Source: Saccharopolyspora oryzae
GTDB lineage: Bacteria; Actinomycetota; Actinomycetes; Mycobacteriales; Pseudonocardiaceae
NCBI RefSeq assembly: GCF_027853915.1
Contig: NZ_JAQGLA010000023.1
Coordinates: 1 to 64,000, forward strand
Direction of reading: 5' to 3'
Length of the DNA: 64,000 bases
In this document: piece after piece, positions 53,444 through 61,780 of the stretch
How positions within the stretch are numbered: the first letter of the stretch is position 1
Layout of the letters: every line of letters starts with the position of its first letter
Made by a program: the position numbers and the translations under genes
The notes under the pieces: model-generated
Databases searched by the model: none
Seen by the model: the letters and a program-made list of their open reading frames with translations, nothing else
Told to the model about the DNA's origin: nothing

Positions 53444-56113
53444 ATGGCATCAGCGACGAAACGCGGGCAGTGGCGACTCGTGCGGCAGCGCCGAGCTCGC
53501 CGGGCGTTGGCCGCCCTCCAGGACGGACGTGCGAACGACGCGCTGCAGGAGCTGAACCATCCCGGTGCCGTCGGCGATGAAACCGCCGAAACCCTCGCGG
53601 CGGTCGCTGCCGTCATGGCCACGCAGACGTTGTCCGACGCCAGCAGGTGCGTTGCCCTGCTCGAGCGGTACCGGGACGGTCGGTACGCCGCGGAGGCGTT
53701 CGAGGTGGCCACCCGCGCGTTGGAGCCGGTGCTCCGGATCGTGCCGGGAGCCTCGTGGGAGCTGATCGCCCACGTCGCGCAGCTGACCGGTCGGCTGATG
53801 CAGGTCGCGGGCGCACTGCCCTGGGGTTTCTACAACCTCGCGGTGTACGCCATGCAGACCGGGCAGTTCGGGCTGGCCTCCAGGTATCTCGCGGCTGGTG
53901 CGACCGCGCCCGCCGGAAGCTGGCCGCCTGTGCTGCTCGGCGCGGCCTGCGCTGCTGCTTTCGGCGACCCGGCTTCGCTCGGCCGGTGCCTGTCCAGCGC
54001 GGCCGTCGATGCGCACTTCGCCCAGGACTTCCGGTTCTTCCGCTTCGTGGCAGGGGTGTTCGAGTGCTTGCGGGATGATCGCCCCGTCCAGGACGTCGAG
54101 TTCGGTGCGGTGCTCGGGGAAGCCAGCGGGTCCCTGGTCCGCACGATCCCGCAGTTGTCCGCGTTGAAATCCGTGTTAGCAGCCGCGATACACGGGGGAC
54201 CGCCTCGCGTCCAGCAGACCGCGCTCGAGGGTTGTGCCTGGGGGCAGTGGTTGTGCGGCCGCCTGCGGTACGCCGAGGACGAGGCCACTGCCGTCCTGTC
54301 CGATCACGCGCCCGAGCGGGGGCAGCCGGCCTTGATCTGGCAGCGCCTGGGGAACGTGCAGGACTTACGCCCACTGTTATCGGACGAGGTCGCACGGGCG
54401 TTGCCGGCACAGCTAACCGACTTCGGCGCTCGCTTCACCGACGGGACGGCCTGGGGACGGCTCGTCGAACTGCGGATCGCCTTGAGCGAGGACTCGTCGA
54501 CGGCAGCGGCGGCATCCCGCTCGGAACCCAGTCCTTGCCCGTGGTGGCCGGTCGACGGGTGCCTCCAGCGGGTGGCCGCCCAGGAGCAGGCGGTCGAGCG
54601 CGGCTACTTGGAAGCCCGGCTGGCGCTGCGAGCAGGTCAGACCGATGCAGCGCTCGAATGGTTCGCACGTGCGAGACCTGGGCTCACCGGCCGAGGTTTG
54701 GTGGCACGTCTCGTACGACTGCGCTACGAGCCCCTCCTGGACTACTGGGAAGGCGTGACCTTCGCGCACGCCGGTCAGACGCGGCAAGCTGCGGAGTTCC
54801 TCCAGCGCTGCGCGCACGGAGTCAAAGCACGCGAAGCAAGAGCGCAGCTCGGTCTGCTCGCCGTCGCAGCAGGGGAAACCACCGAGGCGGCGCAGCTTCT
54901 GGAGACGATCTCAGCGCCACGTCCGGCTTCGGCGGACTACCTCGCCGCCCTCCTCGCCGGACGCAGCGGCGAGGTGCAGGAAGCGGAGCGCCTGGTGGAC
55001 GGCTTCGCGGGCAGGGAAGCGGCCGCCGGGGCTTATGCCGCGGCAGGGCACCGGATGCTGGGGCGGCTGCACGAGGTGAAAGGCGAGGTCACCGAGGCGA
55101 CCCGGCGGTACCGCCAGGCGCTGACGAACCGGCCGGAGGACCCGGTCGCGGCTGCCCGGTTGGCGAGGGTGTGGCTGCGCCAGCGCTACGACGGGGCGGA
55201 GATTCCGCCAGAACCGTTGCTGGACAGCAGTTCTCTCGAACGGACCTGGGCGGCTCCGCTGCTGGTGGTCCGGGATTGCCTCGACGGCGTGACAGGTGAG
55301 CCGCTGCGGGCGTTGCTCGACCCGGGACCGGCCGATCCTGTGCTGAGGCTGCTCGTCGCGCGGCGTGCCGTCGAGGCAGGCGAAGACGCCGTCGGCGAAG
55401 CCCTGCAGAGGTGGGCCGCCGACGGGGATCCGGATCTGGTCCGGGCGGCGCTGTCCGTGCGCGCTTCCCGCCTGATCAGGGAGTTCTGCCTCGCCGAACC
55501 AGGCGGCTCGGCCAGAGCGGAACTGGTTGCGCTGGAAGAAGAACTGCGCTCCGAGGCCGACGACCCGGTGCTCGCGTTCTGGGCTGGGACGGCGAAACTG
55601 CTGCTCCACCCCGAATCGGCCGCAGAAGCGCCCCCGCTGCCGACGATGGAGGACGACTCCCGATCCGGCGCGGTGAGGCTCTTATCGGGTCTCCTCTCGG
55701 TTTTCGCCGCGGACCCGCAGCAGCGCGAGCTCGGTGCCCGACATGCCCGACGAGCGCTCGAAACCCAGCCCGTCGCGCACCCGGCGATTCGGTGCCTGAT
55801 CGCCGATGCCCTCGGGGAGGACGGGGAATTCCTGGCCGCCTACGGCGGAATCGAGGAAGACCTCCTAACGCTGCCCTGCGCGCCCGTGGCGGGCTACCTG
55901 GCGGCGACGGAGGCCAGGCTGCGCACCGGGAACCTCGACGCGGTCATCGACGGCCACCTGCCGGACGAACTCGCTGATCTCGCCAACCCGGAGGTGCGCC
56001 GCGCGATGGGCATCGCCTACGCCAGACGGGCGGTCCGCAGCTCGGAACGGGACATCCGCCGGGCGCTGCGCGACATCGACCAGGCCCGCACCCTCCTCCA
56101 GGAGCCGGCATGA
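53444..56113 (+). CDS. large alpha-helical repeat (TPR-like) scaffold protein
   Basis: 889 residues, nearly all predicted helices with Ala/Leu/Arg-rich TPR-like pairs, clearest at ~400-580 (ALRAGQTDAALEWFARARPG, HAGQTRQAAEFLQRCAHG, VKGEVTEATRRYRQALTNRP). No catalytic motif, signal peptide or membrane span. It lies 87 bp after the CHAT gene and overlaps the AAA+ gene by 4 bp. It probably assembles or senses partners for the protease-unfoldase pair. It holds four in-frame TTA codons (54176, 54365, 54377, 55682), rare in this G+C range, suggesting bldA-type control. Confidence 0.82.
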   Translation: MASATKRGQWRLVRQRRARRALAALQDGRANDALQELNHPGAVGDETAETLAAVAAVMATQTLSDASRCVALLERYRDGRYAAEAFEVATRALEPVLRIVPGASWELIAHVAQLTGRLMQVAGALPWGFYNLAVYAMQTGQFGLASRYLAAGATAPAGSWPPVLLGAACAAAFGDPASLGRCLSSAAVDAHFAQDFRFFRFVAGVFECLRDDRPVQDVEFGAVLGEASGSLVRTIPQLSALKSVLAAAIHGGPPRVQQTALEGCAWGQWLCGRLRYAEDEATAVLSDHAPERGQPALIWQRLGNVQDLRPLLSDEVARALPAQLTDFGARFTDGTAWGRLVELRIALSEDSSTAAAASRSEPSPCPWWPVDGCLQRVAAQEQAVERGYLEARLALRAGQTDAALEWFARARPGLTGRGLVARLVRLRYEPLLDYWEGVTFAHAGQTRQAAEFLQRCAHGVKAREARAQLGLLAVAAGETTEAAQLLETISAPRPASADYLAALLAGRSGEVQEAERLVDGFAGREAAAGAYAAAGHRMLGRLHEVKGEVTEATRRYRQALTNRPEDPVAAARLARVWLRQRYDGAEIPPEPLLDSSSLERTWAAPLLVVRDCLDGVTGEPLRALLDPGPADPVLRLLVARRAVEAGEDAVGEALQRWAADGDPDLVRAALSVRASRLIREFCLAEPGGSARAELVALEEELRSEADDPVLAFWAGTAKLLLHPESAAEAPPLPTMEDDSRSGAVRLLSGLLSVFAADPQQRELGARHARRALETQPVAHPAIRCLIADALGEDGEFLAAYGGIEEDLLTLPCAPVAGYLAATEARLRTGNLDAVIDGHLPDELADLANPEVRRAMGIAYARRAVRSSERDIRRALRDIDQARTLLQEPA

Positions 56114-58026
56114 TCACCGACGCTTGGGGCGTGGACGTCGAACCCGAGCTCGCCGCGGTGCTCGGCGACGGCTCGGAGCTGGCCGCCGAGGCCGCCGAGA
56201 CCGGGTGCCGGTTCGTCGAACCGGCGCACTTCCTGGCACTCCTCGCCCGAGGCAGCGGGACGATCCTGCACACGACGTTCTTCCGGCCGCGCGGGGTCGA
56301 TCCCACCCGGTTCTGCGAGCTCCTCTACGGCCGAGCGCTCGACGAGGACCGGGAACCCGGGATGCCGACCGGAACCGGCGCGGAAGCGATGTCCGAGGCG
56401 TCGCGCCAGCTGCTCGACCTCTTCGCGCAGCGCGCCAACGCATCGGGGACCGTCCGGGCGGGGGAGGGCTTGTTCGTCCTGACCCTGCTCGACCTCGTGC
56501 CGCAAGCCCGTCCGCTGCTGGTGGCCATCGCTGGCTCGGACGAGGCCTTCGAGCAATTCCTGGGGCGGCTGAAGGACTTGGGGCGTGCGTCCTCACCAGC
56601 CGAACTTTTCGACCCGACCACCGGCGTGCTGCAGAGCGAGGCCTTCGACGGCTCGGGCAAGCGGGTGCTGACCCTGCTGCGCGAGGAGATGGCGGCGCTG
56701 GGCTGCCGGCGGGCCACCGTGCTGCACCTGCTCTACGCGCTGGTCGGGATCGACAGCGGGATGCTGCAGAACGCCTTGCAGTTCCAGGGAATCGACCCGC
56801 TGCGCGAGGTCCACAGCGCCTTGGCGCTGCAGCTCCGCCGTCCTGCGGCCAAGCGGGTCGACCGTCCGGAGCTGAGCGGGGAGACCCTGTACCCGGCTGT
56901 GGTCGAGGTGCTCAAGCAGGCGGTCGCCGGCGCGGCCCGCTTCGGCGCCAAGCCCGGGGAGGTCAACATCGCCCGCGCAGCCGTGGCCCAGGAGCGCGGT
57001 GTGATCGCCGACTGGCTCGCGGGCCGCGGGCTCGACCCGGCCAAGCTGCGGGACTACCTCGAACACGCCGAGCCCGCCGACGAAGACGACGTCGACGAGC
57101 AGCTCACCCCGGTGGCGGAGATCGGTGACCGGCTGCGGGAGCGGATCCTCGGGCAGGACCACGCCGTCGCCCGGATCCTCCCGTGGATCAAGCGCCTCCG
57201 GTTCGGGTTCCCGCGGGATCGCGGCCCGGCCGCGGTGCTGCTGTTCCTCGGGCCGAGCGGCAGCGGCAAGACCGAGCTGGCCAAGGAACTCGCCCGCGTC
57301 GTCTACGGATCCGACGAGCACCTGCTGATGCTGGAGATGGGGCAGTTCGCCACCAAGGAGAGCCTCAACGTGTTCATCGGCGCACCACCCGGCTACGTCG
57401 GCTACGGGGAGGGGAAGCTGACCAACGGGCTGCGGGACAAGCCGCTGAGCGTGGTGCTGTTCGACGAGATCGAGAAGGCGCACGAGGACGTCTGGCCCGC
57501 GCTGCTGCGCTTCCTCGACGAAGGGCTGATCGACGACCCGGCCGGCCCGACCCGCGACGGACGCGGCTGCGTCGTCGTCCTCACCTCCAACCTGGGGTCC
57601 GAAGTCGCGCCACCGGCCGCGTCGGTCGAGGACGGCCGACTGGACGACGCGGCGGAGTCCGAGATCCGCGAGGTGGTCCTGAAGTACTTGAAGCGCCCGG
57701 AGATCTACAACCGGGTGGACGACAAGATCGTGTTCCGGGCGTTCGACGAGCACACCTACCGCGAACTGGTCGGTCGCCAGGTCGCCCTGGAGACCGCGAG
57801 GTTCGCGGACCGCGGCGTCGACGTCCAGGTCCTGCCGGAGGTGTCCGACTGGCTCACGCGCCGGGCGACGGCGGGGCACCGGGAAGGTGCGCGCATCGTG
57901 CCGCGGCTGACCAGCCACTACCTGGTGTCCCCGGTCATCGACGTGCTCACGCTCGGCGATGGCGGGGCCCCGGAACGGGTCGTCGTCGGGTTGCGCGGGG
58001 ACCGCACCTTCGCGGAGGGGGCCTAG
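56110..58026 (+). CDS. ClpN-AAA+ unfoldase (ClpA/B-like, single AAA domain)
   Basis: 638 residues. The first ~320 residues hold about four ClpN-like helical modules (e.g. VEPAHFLALLARGSG, VRAGEGLFVLTLLDL, RATVLHLLYALVG). Then one AAA+ domain of the Clp D2 type: Walker A GPSGSGKTEL (381-390), pore loop GYVG (428-431), Walker B VVLFDEIEKAH (448-458), sensor-1 LTSNLG, plus the small D2 domain. No M-domain, no first AAA domain and no IGF/L ClpP-binding loop are evident, so it is unlikely to be a normal ClpB or ClpA. Probably unfolds or activates the CHAT protein's substrate. Confidence 0.9.
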   Translation: MITDAWGVDVEPELAAVLGDGSELAAEAAETGCRFVEPAHFLALLARGSGTILHTTFFRPRGVDPTRFCELLYGRALDEDREPGMPTGTGAEAMSEASRQLLDLFAQRANASGTVRAGEGLFVLTLLDLVPQARPLLVAIAGSDEAFEQFLGRLKDLGRASSPAELFDPTTGVLQSEAFDGSGKRVLTLLREEMAALGCRRATVLHLLYALVGIDSGMLQNALQFQGIDPLREVHSALALQLRRPAAKRVDRPELSGETLYPAVVEVLKQAVAGAARFGAKPGEVNIARAAVAQERGVIADWLAGRGLDPAKLRDYLEHAEPADEDDVDEQLTPVAEIGDRLRERILGQDHAVARILPWIKRLRFGFPRDRGPAAVLLFLGPSGSGKTELAKELARVVYGSDEHLLMLEMGQFATKESLNVFIGAPPGYVGYGEGKLTNGLRDKPLSVVLFDEIEKAHEDVWPALLRFLDEGLIDDPAGPTRDGRGCVVVLTSNLGSEVAPPAASVEDGRLDDAAESEIREVVLKYLKRPEIYNRVDDKIVFRAFDEHTYRELVGRQVALETARFADRGVDVQVLPEVSDWLTRRATAGHREGARIVPRLTSHYLVSPVIDVLTLGDGGAPERVVVGLRGDRTFAEGA

Positions 58027-58029
58027 CGG

Positions 58030-59340
58030 ATGGCGGATCTGGCTGCGGGAACCGTCCTGGACGACCGGTTCGTCATCCGGCGGTTGCTCGGCTCGGGCGG
58101 CTTCGGCACCGTGTACCTGGCCGACCAGAAGGTCTTCGACCTGACGCTGCGGCAGGTGGCGCTGAAGCTGTTCCACCGCGACCTGGTCACCGGGGACAAC
58201 GCGAGCGAGCAGCTCAACGACGCGGCCGTCGTCATGCGGCTGCAGGAGGAGCAGAGCTACCCGGAGGCGACCAGGCACCTGATCACGGTGCTGGACGCCG
58301 GGATCCTGCAGGGCGAGGGGGCGCGCGCCTACATCGCGATGGAGTACGTGACCGGGCACCGGATGCCCGGCGGCGCCACGGCGCGGACGCTCGCCGACTT
58401 GAGCCAGGCGTACCGGCCGGTTCCGGTGGCGCTGGCGTTGCGCTGGATCACGCAGGTCCTGCGCGCCGTGGCGTGGATGCACACCCTCGACCCACCGGTG
58501 CTGCACTGCGACCTCAAGGCGGACAACGTCCTCGCCGACGGGCCGGACAGGTTGAAGGTGGCCGACTTCGGGCTGGCGCAGGTCGCGTTCGGCTCGATCG
58601 GGTTGTGGGGCGGCGTCGGTGCGATCACCTGCCAGGCGCCCGAGGTGCTTGCGGGCGTCGAGCCGACGCCCGCGTCCGACGTCTACTCGCTGGGCCTGAT
58701 GCTGCACGAAATCCTCGCCGGCCGGCATCCGCTGACCGACGTCGGCATGGCCGAGCTCGCCGCCGACGACTCCGACGGGCACCGGCGGCGGCAGCTCGAG
58801 GCCAGGCACGCCGGGATTCCCCGGCTCACCCCGGACGACAACCCGGACCTCGTCGATCATCCGCTGGTCGGCGAGCTGGTCGGCCGGTGCCTGCGGTTCC
58901 GGGCGACGGACCGCTATCCGAACGCGGAGGTGCTGCTGCGCGAGATCGAGGCCTACACCTCCGGTGGCGCGCTGGTGCCCGCCGCGGTCGAGGCGCCGGA
59001 CGGGTCCGAAGACCTCGAACGGCTTCTCGCCGAAGTCGAATCCTTCGACGGCCAGCACAACCCGGAGAAAGCCTTTGAACGGGCCGAAACCGCGCTCGCC
59101 CGGTTCCCCGAGGCCGTCGCCGCGCACCTCTGCATCGCGAAGCTCCGCCTCAAATCGGGTGTGTGGGCGGAAGCGCTCAAGCACTGCGCCACCGGACTCA
59201 GGCTCCCGGCGCTCACCCCGGCGGAATCCGCTGCGTTGCTCGAGGTGAGCGCCGAAGCCTACGACGCTGGCGGGAATCCGTCGCTGGCCGGCAAGATGCG
59301 CGAGCGCGCGAGGGCCGCACGACGCGGAGGCCGCCGATGA
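58030..59340 (+). CDS. Ser/Thr kinase with C-terminal TPR-like repeat
   Basis: 436 residues. Kinase domain ~12-310: GSGGFGTVYLA glycine loop, K46, catalytic loop HCDLKADN (His-Cys-Asp, not the usual His-Arg-Asp), DFG at 179-181 and QAPE. The Arg-to-Cys change removes the RD arginine, so activation-loop phosphorylation may not be needed. The ~120-residue C-terminus is helical with TPR-like repeats (NPEKAFERAETALARFPE..., WAEALKHCATGLRLP). No membrane segment. It lies 3 bp after the AAA+ gene and overlaps the next gene by 4 bp. It would phosphorylate system components. Confidence 0.88.
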   Translation: MADLAAGTVLDDRFVIRRLLGSGGFGTVYLADQKVFDLTLRQVALKLFHRDLVTGDNASEQLNDAAVVMRLQEEQSYPEATRHLITVLDAGILQGEGARAYIAMEYVTGHRMPGGATARTLADLSQAYRPVPVALALRWITQVLRAVAWMHTLDPPVLHCDLKADNVLADGPDRLKVADFGLAQVAFGSIGLWGGVGAITCQAPEVLAGVEPTPASDVYSLGLMLHEILAGRHPLTDVGMAELAADDSDGHRRRQLEARHAGIPRLTPDDNPDLVDHPLVGELVGRCLRFRATDRYPNAEVLLREIEAYTSGGALVPAAVEAPDGSEDLERLLAEVESFDGQHNPEKAFERAETALARFPEAVAAHLCIAKLRLKSGVWAEALKHCATGLRLPALTPAESAALLEVSAEAYDAGGNPSLAGKMRERARAARRGGRR

Positions 59341-61265
59341 GCGAGGACGAACTGCTGCGGCGGCTGGACGAACTGGGCGCCGAGCTCAAGGTGCGCGACC
59401 GCCCGGAACGGCGGGCGTGGAGCGCGCTCGAGCCGAACGGCAACGGCTGGCCGAGCCGGATCCACGACGACCAGGCGCTCGAGCTGTGGCACGACGTGCT
59501 GATGCGGTTCCCCGACGACCTGAGCGCCACCCACCACCTCGCGATCACGCATCACGCGCGGGCGATCGACGCGGAGAACTCCGAGCAGCCGGACCAGGCC
59601 GACGAGGACTGGCGGCAGGCCCTGGTGCACTGGCACCGGTTGTTCGACGCCGACGAGTTCTGGACCTGGCTGGCCGAGCACGTCGACGTCGAACCGGACC
59701 TGCTGCCGCAGGTCCGGCTGGACCTGGCCGAGCGGGTCGTGCGGCTGCACTTCGACATCGCAGCAGATGAGCGGACTCCGCTGCAGCGCGCCCGGTTCCA
59801 CGTCCAGCTCGCCCTCGGCTCGCAGTTCCCGGCGGAACTGGTGGAACGGGTCCGCATCCACGCCTACGAGCAGGCGATCGCCGGTCTGGACGCGGCGGTG
59901 TGGAACCACGACACCATCGGAGCCGACGCCCTCGGCCCGGCCATCCGGACCGTGACCGGTCATCTCGAACGGGACGAGGATTGCGCGCCGGCCTTGCGCG
60001 ACCTGCTCAGCCTGCTGACCCGGGTGCAGGCGGGGCACGTGCAGCAGGCGAACGCGAGCGACCTCGAGGAGCGGACCGGGGCGCTCGAGGAGATCCGGGC
60101 GACGGCCCGGCGCTACGACCCCGACATCTCGCGGCTGGAACCGGAGCTGCTGGAGGTGGGGCAGCACGATCCGCTGCTCACCGACCTGGTCCGGTGGCAC
60201 TCGTGGGTGGGCCAGGCGTGCGACGCCATGCGGGACTTCGACGAGGCGAGGCGGCATTTCGCCCGTGCTCTCCGGGCTGCGCGGGCCGCGGCCGATCCGC
60301 GGCTCGACGAGATCCGCGAGGACTGGCAGATCACCACGGTGCTGGCCGCGAGGGACCACGTCGACGACAACCGCGAGCTGGCGCTGGAGCTGCTCGGCTC
60401 GGTCAAGGATTCCGACGGGCTGTCGGCGTCCGTGCTGCTGGCCAGGGCTGACACGTGGTTCGAGCTGGCCGAGCTGGACAAGGCCGAGCGCGATGTGGAC
60501 GCGGCGTTGTCGGCCCTCGACTCGCCGCTGCCCGATCTGGGCGGTGCCGACCCCGCCACCCTGCGGTCCAGGTGCCACTCGCTGCGCACGGTGATCCGCC
60601 AAGAGCGGCTGTCGCCGCATCTGAAGAAGGCGGAGCAGGCGGCCGATTCCCACCGCTGGGCGGACGCCATCCGAACGCTCGACGGAGTCCTCGCGATCGA
60701 AGCGGAATTCCCGCCCGCCCTGGTGCTGCGCGCGGAGTGCTACCTCGGCCAGTTCGAGACGGACGCGGCCGAGCGCGATCTCGTGCTGGCCGAACGGCGC
60801 TGCCGCGAACTCGGCGACCAGCGGGGCCTGGAGATCGTGCAGCACTTGGCGGACCAGCAGGCCAGCCTGCACAAGACGGTCGCAGCGCACGGCGGCCCCG
60901 CCGCCTTCCGGTTGCAGCAGGAGGGGATCCGGGAATTCGAGGACGGGCATCGGGACAAGGGGGTCGATCTCCTGCGGAAAGCGCACGCGACGTCGGGCCC
61001 GCGAGGGCGGACGGAGAACGGCAAGATCCTCGCGGGATTCCTGAACGCCGTGGCCGTCGACCTGCTCAACTCCGCCGCGGAGTCCATGTCCGACGTCGGA
61101 TACCTGGGCCGCTTTCCGGGATCAGTCCCGCAGCTGGACGCGATCCGCCGGGCGGAGGAGCTGTTGACCGAGGCCGCATCGCTCGATCCGGCCGATGCCA
61201 TCAAGCAGAACTTGATCACTGCCCTGCGGTTGCGCACGGGGCTGGAGATCAACCGCCGCTGGTGA
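59337..61265 (+). CDS. second alpha-helical repeat (TPR-like) protein
   Basis: 642 residues from ATG 59337, overlapping the kinase stop. Predominantly helical, with TPR-like units such as AMRDFDEARRHFARALRAARA, WFELAELDKAERDVDAALSAL, RWADAIRTLDGVLAIEAEFP and EFEDGHRDKGVDLLRKAHA. No catalytic motif or membrane span. Together with the 889-residue protein it gives the operon two large helical scaffolds, probably for recognising substrates or assembling the AAA+/Hsp70 parts. Confidence 0.8.
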   Translation: MSEDELLRRLDELGAELKVRDRPERRAWSALEPNGNGWPSRIHDDQALELWHDVLMRFPDDLSATHHLAITHHARAIDAENSEQPDQADEDWRQALVHWHRLFDADEFWTWLAEHVDVEPDLLPQVRLDLAERVVRLHFDIAADERTPLQRARFHVQLALGSQFPAELVERVRIHAYEQAIAGLDAAVWNHDTIGADALGPAIRTVTGHLERDEDCAPALRDLLSLLTRVQAGHVQQANASDLEERTGALEEIRATARRYDPDISRLEPELLEVGQHDPLLTDLVRWHSWVGQACDAMRDFDEARRHFARALRAARAAADPRLDEIREDWQITTVLAARDHVDDNRELALELLGSVKDSDGLSASVLLARADTWFELAELDKAERDVDAALSALDSPLPDLGGADPATLRSRCHSLRTVIRQERLSPHLKKAEQAADSHRWADAIRTLDGVLAIEAEFPPALVLRAECYLGQFETDAAERDLVLAERRCRELGDQRGLEIVQHLADQQASLHKTVAAHGGPAAFRLQQEGIREFEDGHRDKGVDLLRKAHATSGPRGRTENGKILAGFLNAVAVDLLNSAAESMSDVGYLGRFPGSVPQLDAIRRAEELLTEAASLDPADAIKQNLITALRLRTGLEINRRW

Positions 61266-61287
61266 GTCCTTTGTGGAGGGATCGGGC

Positions 61288-61764
61288 ATGCCGCTGAGAT
61301 GGGGACGGGGCGAGAACCCCTACCGGGAGAACTACTTCGGGATCTTGCAGGTGGGGTCGCACGCCAGCCCGCTGCTGATCACGTCCCGCCGCAGGGATCT
61401 GCAGCGCAAGATCGGCGCCGGAGGCGAGCACCGCGTCGCCGGCCGGACGATCACCGAGGCCGAGCTCGCCGAGGCGGAGTCGCGGCTGCTCGACCCGGCC
61501 CGGCGAGCTGCCGAAGCGCTGCTCGTGCACGCTCGCCCGGCCACCCACACCGGCCGGTTGCCGGAGCTGTGCGCAGCGGTCGAGGAGGCCGCGACGGTGG
61601 AGGAGTCGAGCCGCCCCTTGCAGCTGACCAACCTCGCCGCCCTGGCTCCGCTGGTCCCACCGCCGCACCCGGCGGATCTGCCGCGCCCGTCCTGGACGGA
61701 CCTTCCGGTGCCGGCGCCGGACAGCCCCGAAGACACCCGAGCCGACGTCCTGTTCGACCTCTGA
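61288..61764 (+). CDS. small conserved-context protein beside Hsp70, J-domain-like pattern without HPD
   Basis: 158 residues from ATG 61288 with GGAGGG seven bases upstream. The first ~85 residues (NPYRENYFGILQVGSHAS ... AELAEAESRLLDPARRAAEALL) recall the layout of J-domain-type Hsp70 partners: start helix, an interruption and a DP-R helix, but there is no HPD tripeptide. The tail is Pro/Leu-rich and probably extended. It lies 22 bp after the TPR gene and 16 bp before the Hsp70 gene. A role as Hsp70 partner or adaptor is my inference from position. Confidence 0.68.
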   Translation: MPLRWGRGENPYRENYFGILQVGSHASPLLITSRRRDLQRKIGAGGEHRVAGRTITEAELAEAESRLLDPARRAAEALLVHARPATHTGRLPELCAAVEEAATVEESSRPLQLTNLAALAPLVPPPHPADLPRPSWTDLPVPAPDSPEDTRADVLFDL

Positions 61765-61780
61765 CCTGGGGAGCTACGAG

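Noticed and set aside
56110..58026. Housekeeping ClpB or ClpC
   Set aside because: Only one AAA domain (D2 type), several ClpN modules, no M-domain and an operon with CHAT and Hsp70 genes.
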